11,010 nt of DNA from Pseudomonadota bacterium. GTDB taxonomy: Bacteria > Pseudomonadota > Gammaproteobacteria > Steroidobacterales > Steroidobacteraceae. The stretch lies in the NCBI GenBank assembly GCA_023391335.1, contig JAEWBG010000067.1, positions 1 through 11,010 of the forward strand, given 5' to 3'. Both the position numbers and the translations under genes were made by a program. The notes beneath the pieces were generated by a model that ran no database searches, had not been told where the DNA came from, and saw only the letters and a program-made list of their open reading frames with translations. Numbering within the stretch: position 1 is the first letter of the stretch; each line of letters starts with the position of its first letter. Below are positions 1 through 5,600 of this stretch, piece by piece.

Positions 1-74
1 ACACCTCACAGCTCACAGCTCACACCCCACACCTCTCACACCTCACACCTCACAGCTCACAGCTCACAGCTCCC
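1..74. repeat. Heptanucleotide tandem array ending at a start codon
   Basis: Ten consecutive units of the pattern acaSctc (S = c or g) can be read in register from base 1: acacctc, acagctc twice, acacccc, a 9-nt variant acacctctc at 29-37, acacctc twice, then acagctc three times to base 72. Two c residues follow, and then the ATG of the PhzF-family gene at 75. The array probably begins upstream of the window. It has no stop codon in the frame of the gene, but also no ATG, GTG or TTG, so within the window it cannot extend the coding region. It occupies the place where a ribosome binding site would be expected and contains nothing resembling GGAGG. Confidence 0.9.
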
Positions 75-920
75 ATGCCCCAATTTCACTACCGAATCGT
101 CAATGTGTTCACTCAGGATCGCGGGTCGCTGACCGGCAATCCGCTCTGCGTTTTCGAAGATGCACGTGGGCTGGGCGATGCGACCATGCAAGCGCTCGCA
201 CGGCAGTTCAATCTATCCGAGACGACGTTCATATTGCCCTCGACGCATGCCGACGCACGCGTGCGCATCTTTACGCCTAGCTATGAGATGCCGTTCGCCG
301 GTCATCCAACTTTAGGAACGGCGGCCGTGTGCCGCGCACTCGGCATTGGAGGCGCCACCCTCAAACTGGAAATGCAGGCGGGCCTAATTCCGGTGACAGC
401 CGAAAACGGTCGCTGGACACTTCAGGCAGTAGCACCCACATGGCGCAGCGTGGATGTCCCCCAAACAACGATCGCGCGGATGCTCGGACTCGAAGCAGAT
501 GCCATCGGCGAACATCCGCTGTGGGTCAAAGCAGGCAAAGAACAGTTGATCGTGCCATTGCGAAACGAGGCTGCAGTTCGCAGCATCAGGTTGAATGCCG
601 AAGCATTTGGTGAAGTGCGCAGCGAAGACGGACACAGCATGGCGTATGTGTTCGCCGAAACAACACCGGGTCGCGCGCTCGCCAGATTCTTCTTTCCTGC
701 CGGGAACGCCATCTTGGAGGATCCGGCAACGGGCTCTGCCACTGCAAACTTCGGCGGCTGGTTGATCGCCACCGGACGTGCCCTGCCCGCGTCGCTACAG
801 ATTTCGCAAGGCGAATATGTGCAAAGGCCCTCAACGCTTTTTTTGCGCGTAGACAACGAGAAGCAGATTTTCGTCAGTGGCGATGTCATTGAACTCGGCC
901 GCGGGGTCGTCGAGCTGTAG
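75..920 (+). CDS. PhzF-family isomerase/epimerase-like protein
   Basis: A 281-residue protein of the PhzF (phenazine biosynthesis PhzF/YddE-like) family, which has two similar halves of diaminopimelate-epimerase fold. Visible family marks are GNPLCVF at about 21-27, NLSET at 46-50 with the Glu expected to be the catalytic acid/base (Glu49), AGHPTLGT at 75-82, and the second-half signature EDPATGSA at 215-222. Length is normal for the family. True PhzF isomerises trans-2,3-dihydro-3-hydroxyanthranilate, but no other phenazine gene is present here. The substrate is therefore unknown and the name should stay at family level. The ATG at 75 is chosen because the sequence that follows matches the usual PhzF N terminus (YRIVNVFT) and no other start lies upstream in the window. 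The start is preceded directly by a heptamer repeat array and has no Shine-Dalgarno sequence. The protein is probably cytosolic; no signal peptide is seen. Confidence 0.93.
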   Translation: MPQFHYRIVNVFTQDRGSLTGNPLCVFEDARGLGDATMQALARQFNLSETTFILPSTHADARVRIFTPSYEMPFAGHPTLGTAAVCRALGIGGATLKLEMQAGLIPVTAENGRWTLQAVAPTWRSVDVPQTTIARMLGLEADAIGEHPLWVKAGKEQLIVPLRNEAAVRSIRLNAEAFGEVRSEDGHSMAYVFAETTPGRALARFFFPAGNAILEDPATGSATANFGGWLIATGRALPASLQISQGEYVQRPSTLFLRVDNEKQIFVSGDVIELGRGVVEL

Positions 921-1051
921 TCGATTGCAGTCGAAGCGATCTGTACGCAGTTCGATAGGCAGTACTACGGAACCATCAACACGCACCGAACATCTATCGT
1001 TGAACAGTGCGGACTGCCGCGATCTTTCGTTGAGTGCGATGGGTGAGTGCG
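921..1051. other. Intergenic gap, no clear signal
   Basis: A 131-bp stretch between the PhzF gene and the small membrane-protein gene. I see no strong hairpin followed by a T-run and no convincing sigma-70 pair. The only structure is an 11-bp direct repeat at its right edge, listed separately. The two genes could share a transcript, but the gap is long enough to hold a weak promoter. Confidence 0.5.
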
Positions 1052-1054
1052 ATG
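1031..1054 (+). repeat. 11-bp direct repeat duplicating a start-codon context
   Basis: The sequence tgagtgcgatg occurs at 1031-1041 and again at 1044-1054, so two ATG codons (1039 and 1052) sit in the same local context but in different frames. The ATG at 1052 opens the membrane-protein frame. The one at 1039 opens a frame that runs to about 1257 and encodes nothing recognisable. The GGTGAG inside the repeat, 6-11 bases upstream of 1052, is the nearest thing to a ribosome binding site. Confidence 0.8.
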
Positions 1055-1429
1055 TCGGAACAGACCGATCGCGTCGCTATGCGACGAACGTCCTACGAGG
1101 AAATGCCATTTTCCCAAGTCCTGTTTCGTTACTTGTGGCCATTCTGGTTGTTCAAAGACGCAACGCGCGGAGACCGATGGGTGCGGGCTGCCGCGTACCG
1201 CCACAACCGCGAGATGCGCGTGTACCTGCCCGGCTACTTGCTGAAATGGGTGTGTAACTGCGTTCTCGCGTTCGCGGTTGCGAGCGGATTGGACTCGCTT
1301 TCCGCATCGCATTCGTTCGATATCTTCACGCTGCTCGCCGCGGGCTGCGGCATCATGTTTGCGTGCGGCGTGTGCGTGTTGTTCGTGACCGCGTATATCT
1401 ATCTATATTTAGGGCGCAACGCCGCGTAG
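1052..1429 (+). CDS. Small membrane protein of unknown function
   Basis: I do not recognise this 125-residue protein. The first 60 residues are mostly polar and basic with an aromatic patch (FRYLWPFWLF at about 25-34). Two hydrophobic stretches follow at about 62-83 and 91-120, consistent with two transmembrane helices. The second is cysteine-containing (Cys99, 105, 108) and ends in an aromatic YIYLYL segment just before the C terminus. No lipobox or signal peptidase site is evident. The ATG at 1052 is preferred over an in-frame GTG at 1034 because GGTGAG lies just upstream of it. The 3' end overlaps the last 21 bases of the convergent diguanylate cyclase gene. The hydrophobic pattern and sensible composition argue that the frame is real, but there is no family evidence. 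Position suggests possible co-transcription with the PhzF gene, not a shared function. Confidence 0.62.
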   Translation: MSEQTDRVAMRRTSYEEMPFSQVLFRYLWPFWLFKDATRGDRWVRAAAYRHNREMRVYLPGYLLKWVCNCVLAFAVASGLDSLSASHSFDIFTLLAAGCGIMFACGVCVLFVTAYIYLYLGRNAA

Positions 1430-2335
1430 CGACTCAGCCGCACCTGCGCACACTCGATTGCGCCCGGCCCGCTTCGCGGCATACAGACATTCATCGGCGA
1501 TCCGATACAGGTCCAGTGGCTCCATATTCGCCTCTAGAGCCGTCGCGCCGACTGAGATTGTCACGCGCAACTTGCTTTCATCGGCAACGAACACGTGGCT
1601 TTCGACGATGGCGCGCAGCTCTTCCGCAATGCGAGCGGCATTCGCAAGCGATGTTTCCGGCAAGATCGCGCAAAACTCTTCTCCGCCGTAGCGGCCGAGT
1701 CGATCGATTGGTCGCAATCGCTTCTGCAGGATCATCGCCAACCCGCGCAAGACCGTATCTCCAGTCAGGTGGCCGTAGGTATCGTTGATCGACTTGAAAT
1801 GATCGATGTCGAGCATCAGCACCGCTAAATCCCGATAGTGTCGCCGCGCCCGCGTGAACTCTTCCTGCAAAAACGTATCTAGCTGCTTGCGATTGGAGAG
1901 ACTCGTGAGCCCATCCGTCACGGCCATGCGGAAGATGACCTCGTGGTATTGCAGCTCGATATCGCTGCCCTCCAGATGCTTGAAGATCGTGTCGCCGATC
2001 TTGATCTGATCGCCCCGCTGCAGCTTTCTGTCCCGCACGGGACGCGGTTCATCGTTGATGTAGGTACCGTTGGTAGAAGCGAGATCGACCAAGTAGACGT
2101 CGCCCTCGCGCTGCTCCAAACGCGCATGCCGACGCGAGACGCAGTCGCTGGGAAGCACGATATCGTTGTCTCGCCCGCGCCCGATCGTCGTGACCTCCTT
2201 TTCGATGACAAATCGACGTCCCAGGTCCGCCTGCTGCGGCGCGTGAATGACCACCAAGCACTGCTGGCCCGAGTGACCGAACTTGAGTTCATCAAGGGCG
2301 GTGACTCGTGTTTTGACGTCGTACTCTGTATCCAC
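1409..2335 (-). CDS. FHA-GGDEF diguanylate cyclase
   Basis: A 308-residue cytosolic signalling protein with two domains. An N-terminal forkhead-associated (FHA) phosphothreonine-binding domain spans about 28-120, with the typical IGRGRDNDIVL (51-61), SRRH (67-70) and STNGTYIN (87-94) motifs. A C-terminal GGDEF domain spans about 135-298 and has DGLTSLSNR (141-149), DIDHFKSIND (176-185) and an intact catalytic GGEEF at 217-221. The inhibitory I-site RxxD is also present as RPID at 208-211, exactly five residues before GGEEF. The expected reaction is two GTP to cyclic di-GMP with product inhibition. The FHA domain implies that a Ser/Thr-kinase substrate or partner steers it, but no kinase or phosphatase is encoded here. 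There is no transmembrane segment. The start is GTG at 2335, with no in-frame ATG before residue 137 and no clear Shine-Dalgarno. The gene lies 254 bp downstream of rluF, probably as its own unit. Confidence 0.93.
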   Translation of the reverse strand: MDTEYDVKTRVTALDELKFGHSGQQCLVVIHAPQQADLGRRFVIEKEVTTIGRGRDNDIVLPSDCVSRRHARLEQREGDVYLVDLASTNGTYINDEPRPVRDRKLQRGDQIKIGDTIFKHLEGSDIELQYHEVIFRMAVTDGLTSLSNRKQLDTFLQEEFTRARRHYRDLAVLMLDIDHFKSINDTYGHLTGDTVLRGLAMILQKRLRPIDRLGRYGGEEFCAILPETSLANAARIAEELRAIVESHVFVADESKLRVTISVGATALEANMEPLDLYRIADECLYAAKRAGRNRVCAGAAESLRGVAP

Positions 2336-2379
2336 GTGAGGCGCGGGCAGCTGGCGATGACGGGCGGCAAGCCTACTGC

Positions 2380-2389
2380 GGCAATTGCC
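2380..2389. promoter_or_regulatory. Perfect 10-bp palindrome upstream of diguanylate cyclase
   Basis: The sequence ggcaattgcc is a perfect palindrome centred about 50 bp upstream of the GTG start of the diguanylate cyclase gene. A second ggcaa lies nearby at 2366-2370. Position is suitable for an operator, but palindromes of this size occur by chance and no regulator can be named. Confidence 0.2.
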
Positions 2390-2438
2390 TACGGTCCAGC
2401 GACCTTCGGGACTAGAAGGAAATTATCTCCACTGCGAA

Positions 2439-2581
2439 CGCGGAGAGCACGGAGTCATGAAAATGTCGGGCGTGCAGGGCCTCACGGCAGACCAAGGGTG
2501 CGACCTGCGATCGCTCGACGCGGCCTCAATTCAATCTATTTTTTGATCCGTCTTATCTCCGTGCGCTCCGTGTGCTCCGTG
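2439..2581. repeat. Inverted-repeat element with 9-bp periodic arms
   Basis: The left arm holds cgcggag (2439-2445) and cacggag (2448-2454), spaced nine bases apart. The right arm holds three copies of ctccgtg at 2557-2563, 2566-2572 and 2575-2581, also with a 9-bp period. The 16 bases 2439-2454 match the reverse complement of 2557-2572 at 14 positions. The arms enclose about 100 bases of unrelated sequence. This looks like a dispersed intergenic repeat (REP- or miniature-element-like) rather than a gene or an intrinsic terminator. The right arm ends eight bases from the rluF stop codon, so it would lie in the 3' untranslated part of the operon transcript. Confidence 0.6.
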
Positions 2582-2589
2582 GAACCTTC

Positions 2590-3279
2590 TTATTCTTTTC
2601 GCAGCAGCAGCCCCGCCACTTCCGCTTCGCTCAGTTCACGCCACTGACCCACTTTGAGCCCGGCCAAAGTGAGATTGATGATGCGGATCCGCTGTAGCTT
2701 GACGACCTTATAACCAAAGAACGAGCACATGCGTCGGATCTGGCGATTCAGCCCCTGGGTCAAAATGATGCGAAAGGTCGCAGGCCCGATGCGCCGGACT
2801 TCGCAGGGCTTCGTGACCGTTCCCAAGATTCGAACGCCGCTCGCCATGCCATTCAGGAAGATTTCGGTCACGGGGCGATCGACGGTGACTTCGTATTCCT
2901 TCTCGTGCGCGTTCTCGACACGCAGGATTTCATTCACGATGTCGCCATCGTTAGTGAGCAGAATCAGGCCCTCGGAATCCTTATCCAAACGGCCGACGGG
3001 GAAGATGCGTTCTTTGTGGCCGATGAAATCGACGATATTGCCCGGAATGTCGCGCTCAGTCGTGCACGTGATGCCCACGGGTTTGTTCAGCGCGATGTAG
3101 ATGCGCCGAGGTCCCGTCGCGAGTGGACGGCCGTCGACGCAGACCTGATCGCCGTCATTCACCTGGGTTCCAAGCGTCGCGACCGCCCCGTTGATCGAAA
3201 CTCGGCCAGCTTCGATCCAAGCGTCTGCTTCGCGCCGCGAACAGACTCCAGTGCTGCTGATGTATTTGTTCAGGCGCAC
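2590..3279 (-). CDS. rluF: 23S rRNA pseudouridine synthase RluF
   Basis: A 229-residue RsuA/RluB/E/F-type pseudouridine synthase, closest by eye to E. coli RluF, which isomerises U2604 of 23S rRNA. The N-terminal S4 RNA-binding domain (about 1-50, opening RLNKYISSTGVCSRREAD) is followed by the catalytic domain. Motif II GRLDKDSEGL at 96-105 contains the nucleophilic Asp99, and QGLNRQIRRMC at 175-185 is a family hallmark. RluF-like wording also includes NIVDFIGHKERIFPVGRLDKDS and GVRILGTVTK. The GTG at 3279 is chosen because the protein then begins exactly where RluF homologues do. An open frame continues to 3429 but only by running through the upstream gene in another frame. E. coli RluF has a long basic C-terminal tail that is absent here. 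The start lies 20 bases after the stop of the cysteine-cluster gene, with no Shine-Dalgarno, suggesting coupled translation. It is the last gene of the operon. Confidence 0.93.
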   Translation of the reverse strand: MRLNKYISSTGVCSRREADAWIEAGRVSINGAVATLGTQVNDGDQVCVDGRPLATGPRRIYIALNKPVGITCTTERDIPGNIVDFIGHKERIFPVGRLDKDSEGLILLTNDGDIVNEILRVENAHEKEYEVTVDRPVTEIFLNGMASGVRILGTVTKPCEVRRIGPATFRIILTQGLNRQIRRMCSFFGYKVVKLQRIRIINLTLAGLKVGQWRELSEAEVAGLLLRKE

Positions 3280-3299
3280 GATCGAGATCGATCCATGGG

Positions 3300-3668
3300 C
3301 TACGCGGTCGGGATGAACTCGTCGTCGCCTTGATGTTCGCGTTCGAACTTCAGGAAGTTGTAGTACCCGCAGACGTTTCCGTACGGATACTTGCGGCAAA
3401 CGTTCGGTCGCGCCTCGTAGACCGTGCACCGGCGTTCTTTGGTATCGAAAAAGCGGCAGATCGTTTTGTAAATGTGATCGCGCTGATGCCGCAGGATTTG
3501 CTCGTCTGCTTCTTTGGTGCGATATCGATACGTAAAACGCTCGCGAGCTTGTTTCGGTGAGATACCGAAGTGCCGCGCCAGCCGCGCGATGTCGTAGTCA
3601 CTCACCGCAATGCGTGGATGACTGCAGCAATAGCCCGGGCAAACAGAACAGTCGAAGCGTGGTTTCAT
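3300..3668 (-). CDS. YkgJ-type cysteine-cluster protein
   Basis: A 122-residue protein of the YkgJ/CxxCxxCC family, thought to bind zinc or iron; no biochemical role is established that I can rely on. The defining cluster is DCSVCPGYCC at the N terminus (Cys7, 10, 14, 15). Further conserved cysteines are at 71, 81, 91 and 100, including the family's C-x-VYEARP-x-C-RKYPYG segment at 81-97. Eight cysteines in so short a protein strongly suggest metal coordination. It is cytosolic, with no signal peptide. The ATG at 3668 is preferred; an in-frame TTG at 3677 would add three residues. The 32 bases between the folA stop and this ATG are largely a heptamer repeat. The gene sits between folA and rluF in the same direction and is probably co-transcribed with both. 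Neighbours do not explain its role. Confidence 0.88.
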   Translation of the reverse strand: MKPRFDCSVCPGYCCSHPRIAVSDYDIARLARHFGISPKQARERFTYRYRTKEADEQILRHQRDHIYKTICRFFDTKERRCTVYEARPNVCRKYPYGNVCGYYNFLKFEREHQGDDEFIPTA

Positions 3669-3679
3669 GGATGACAAAG

Positions 3680-3700
3680 CGGATGGCGGATAGCGGATAG
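3680..3700 (-). repeat. Three-unit heptamer array between folA stop and next start
   Basis: Reading the minus strand immediately after the folA stop (3703-3701), the units are ctatccg, ctatccg and ccatccg, followed by ctttgtcatcc and the ATG at 3668. The array fills the intergenic gap from its first base. Unit length is 7 bp, as in the array at 1-74, but the sequence is unrelated. Confidence 0.75.
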
Positions 3701-4207
3701 TCAGACGCGCTGGCGCGCCGATATTCGTTCCAAAGTCACGAAGCTAAACGAATGAGCATGCCGCGCGTCGGCGGCGTGATCTTCGCGGTTCGTCTCTCGC
3801 CAATCGCTTGGCGCAAGTTCCGGAAAGAATGCGTCGCCGTCCAAACGGACGTCTACGCGAGTCAGGTGAATCGTGCTTACTTGAGGCAGCACCTCGGCAA
3901 AAATTTGTGCACCGCCGATGATCATGATTTCGGCAGCATCCGCATGCTCGATTGCATCGGCAATCGAGTTCGCAATGACGCAGCCCGGCGCGCTCCAGTC
4001 GCGCTGACGTGTGACGACCACGTTCGTGCGCCCCGGCAATGGTTTGCCGATCGATTCGAACGTCTTGCGGCCCATCAATACCGGTTTGCCCAACGTCAGC
4101 GCTTTGAAGCGGCGCAAGTCATCCGGCAAATGCCACGGCAGTTCATTGCGAACTCCGATAACGTTGTTATCGGAGGCGGCGACCACGATGGAAAGCTTCG
4201 GCGTCAC
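3701..4207 (-). CDS. folA: Dihydrofolate reductase
   Basis: A 168-residue dihydrofolate reductase that reduces 7,8-dihydrofolate to tetrahydrofolate with NADPH. Family marks in order are IVVAASDNNVIG (7-18), PWHLPDDLRRFK (24-35) with the catalytic acid expected at Asp30, GKPVLMGRKTFESIGKPLPGR (40-60), the NADPH-binding IIGGAQIF (96-103), HLTRVD (114-119) and a C-terminal FSFVTLER. Length is close to the 159 residues of the E. coli enzyme. The GTG at 4207 is chosen because it gives the normal N terminus and overlaps the upstream SET gene's stop as GTGA, a standard coupling arrangement. An open frame upstream to 4273 merely crosses that gene. It lies two genes downstream of thyA, whose product generates its substrate. 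Confidence 0.96.
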   Translation of the reverse strand: MTPKLSIVVAASDNNVIGVRNELPWHLPDDLRRFKALTLGKPVLMGRKTFESIGKPLPGRTNVVVTRQRDWSAPGCVIANSIADAIEHADAAEIMIIGGAQIFAEVLPQVSTIHLTRVDVRLDGDAFFPELAPSDWRETNREDHAADARHAHSFSFVTLERISARQRV

Positions 4208-4797
4208 TTCTTTTTGTCCACCGGCTCGCGATCGAGCATGGTGCCGCGACAGCGTTTGGCGCCGCAGCGGCATGCGTAAAGCGCCAGTTCCTCTGGGTCG
4301 TCCGTGCTTTCCCAGGTGAGCTGATAGTCGTAGCCAAGTTCTTCGCCGGGTTTGATGTTGCGAATGGCATCGATGAACACACGGCTGTTTTCGATCACCG
4401 TTTCGCAGTTGGGATTGCAGCTGTGATTGATGAAACGCGCATCGTTGCCGTTGACGCCCGCGTCGATCACGGTGCGGTTGCTGGCGATAAATAGGAACGT
4501 GTGGCCATCGTCATCGCCCTTCTGTTCGTAACGCGCGTCGGCCTCCGCGTGAGAAATGCGCTCGCCGAGATACTCGATAATGCGCGTACCTTTCTTGATC
4601 GGCGCGATCGCGTACACGCCCGTGCCATGAATGCCCGAACTGCGGGCTTCAACGAGATGCGCTGCAGTCAAGGGCTTCGCGGGCTTCTTGGCGCGCTTAG
4701 CGAACTTGCGTTTACTGCCACCGGCTTTCGATGACTTGGATGGCGGAGACTTTTGATTGCGAGACTTGCTGCGGGACTTCTTGCGAGCTTGCGGCAT
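4204..4797 (-). CDS. SET-domain protein-lysine methyltransferase with post-SET motif
   Basis: A 197-residue protein with a complete SET domain, the fold of eukaryotic SAM-dependent lysine methyltransferases. Motifs are GIHGTGVYA (55-63), EYLGERIS (75-82), RFINHSCNPNCE (121-132) for SAM binding, and GEELGYDY (151-158) with the catalytic tyrosines. A post-SET CxCx4C motif, CRCGAKRC at 176-183, should bind zinc together with Cys127. Nothing essential is missing. Residues 1-42 form a low-complexity tail with 17 Lys/Arg plus Ser, Ala and Pro, resembling a histone H1 tail and likely disordered. SET proteins are known in several bacteria and some pathogens use them as secreted effectors, but no secretion signal is seen here. 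The substrate is unknown; a ribosomal or nucleoid protein, or its own tail, are possibilities. It starts 6 bases after thyA and overlaps folA by 4 bases, so it is firmly in the operon. Confidence 0.94.
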   Translation of the reverse strand: MPQARKKSRSKSRNQKSPPSKSSKAGGSKRKFAKRAKKPAKPLTAAHLVEARSSGIHGTGVYAIAPIKKGTRIIEYLGERISHAEADARYEQKGDDDGHTFLFIASNRTVIDAGVNGNDARFINHSCNPNCETVIENSRVFIDAIRNIKPGEELGYDYQLTWESTDDPEELALYACRCGAKRCRGTMLDREPVDKKK

Positions 4798-4803
4798 GTG
4801 AGG

Positions 4804-5598
4804 TTAGACGGCTACAGGAGCTTTGATGTGAGGATGCGATTGATAACCGCGAATTTCGAAATCTTCGAAGGCGTACTCGAATATGGACGGCGGCCTGCGT
4901 TTGATATGTAACGTAGGCAATGGATACGGTGAACGCGTCAATTGCTCGTCGGCCTGCTCGAGGTGATTGGCATATAAGTGGCAGTCCCCACCAGTCCAAA
5001 CGAAATCACCTGGCTCCAAGTCGCACTGCTGCGCGAACATATGCGTCAGCAACGCATACGAAGCGATGTTGAACGGGACTCCCAGAAACACATCGGCGCT
5101 GCGCTGATATAACTGGCACGACAGCTTGCCTTCCGCGACCCAGAACTGAAACAGCGCATGGCAAGGCGTCAACGCCATCTGTTCGAGTTCGCCCACGTTC
5201 CAAGCGCTAACCACGATGCGGCGCGAATCTGGATTGCGCCGAATCAAGTCGACAGTGCGGCTGATCTGGTCAATGAATTGGCCGTCCGGCGTGGGCCACG
5301 ATCGCCATTGCCGTCCGTACACCGGGCCGAGATTGCCCTGCTCATCCGCCCATTCGTCCCAGATCGACACGCCATGATCGCGGAGATACTGAACGTTCGT
5401 GTCTCCGCGCAGGAACCAAAGCAGTTCATGAATGATCGACTTGGTGTGCAGCTTCTTGGTCGTCACCATCGGAAAGCCGCGCGCGAGATCGAACCGCATT
5501 TGATAGCCGAACACGGAGAGCGTCCCGGTACCGGTTCGGTCCGTCTTTCGAACCCCGTGGTCGCGAATGTGCCGAAGCAGATCTAGATATTGCTGCAT
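4804..5598 (-). CDS. thyA: Thymidylate synthase
   Basis: A 264-residue thymidylate synthase, the same length as the E. coli enzyme and strongly alike by eye. It methylates dUMP to dTMP using 5,10-methylenetetrahydrofolate and releases dihydrofolate. Visible landmarks are DRTGTGTLSVFG (20-31), the catalytic cysteine in LTPCHALFQF (Cys146), the dUMP-binding CQLYQRSADVFLGVPFNIA region (about 165-184), GDFVWTGGDCHLY, and the C-terminal GYQSHPHIKAPVAV. The ATG is separated from the lgt stop by only two bases, and six bases separate its own stop from the SET gene. It has no Shine-Dalgarno of its own, so translation is probably coupled to lgt. Lgt next to ThyA is a familiar proteobacterial pairing. 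FolA, two genes on, recycles its folate product. Confidence 0.97.
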   Translation of the reverse strand: MQQYLDLLRHIRDHGVRKTDRTGTGTLSVFGYQMRFDLARGFPMVTTKKLHTKSIIHELLWFLRGDTNVQYLRDHGVSIWDEWADEQGNLGPVYGRQWRSWPTPDGQFIDQISRTVDLIRRNPDSRRIVVSAWNVGELEQMALTPCHALFQFWVAEGKLSCQLYQRSADVFLGVPFNIASYALLTHMFAQQCDLEPGDFVWTGGDCHLYANHLEQADEQLTRSPYPLPTLHIKRRPPSIFEYAFEDFEIRGYQSHPHIKAPVAV

Positions 5599-5600
5599 GG

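Larger units (their letters stand above)
2336..2589. other. Intergenic region between rluF and diguanylate cyclase
   Basis: This 254-bp gap carries the 3' end of the rluF transcript and whatever promoter drives the diguanylate cyclase gene, both on the minus strand. It holds the inverted-repeat structure at 2439-2581 and a palindrome at 2380-2389, listed separately. A run of six T (2539-2544, AAAAAA on the minus strand) lies inside the loop. There is no classical hairpin-plus-U terminator. I see no coding frame with recognisable content. Confidence 0.6.

Noticed and set aside
1..74. CRISPR array
   Set aside because: Units are 7 bp and directly tandem with no spacers.
75..920. Phenazine biosynthesis cluster
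   Set aside because: Only the PhzF-family gene is present; no other phenazine gene lies in the window, and PhzF-like proteins are widespread in organisms that make no phenazines.
877..1257. Plus-strand frame overlapping the PhzF end and the membrane-protein gene
   Set aside because: It has low-complexity, arginine-rich content and no family marks, and it competes with the hydrophobic frame at 1052-1429, which looks more like a protein.
2539..2590. Intrinsic terminator for the operon
   Set aside because: A six-T run exists (A-run on the transcribed strand sense), but it is in the wrong orientation and no compact GC hairpin precedes a U-run on the minus-strand transcript.
3280..3429. N-terminal extension of RluF by 50 residues
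   Set aside because: The extension only reads the YkgJ-type gene in another frame; RluF homologues begin at the RLNKYIS segment, matching the GTG at 3279.
4208..4273. N-terminal extension of dihydrofolate reductase
   Set aside because: It overlaps the conserved end of the SET gene and has no folate reductase character; the GTG at 4207 gives a normal N terminus.
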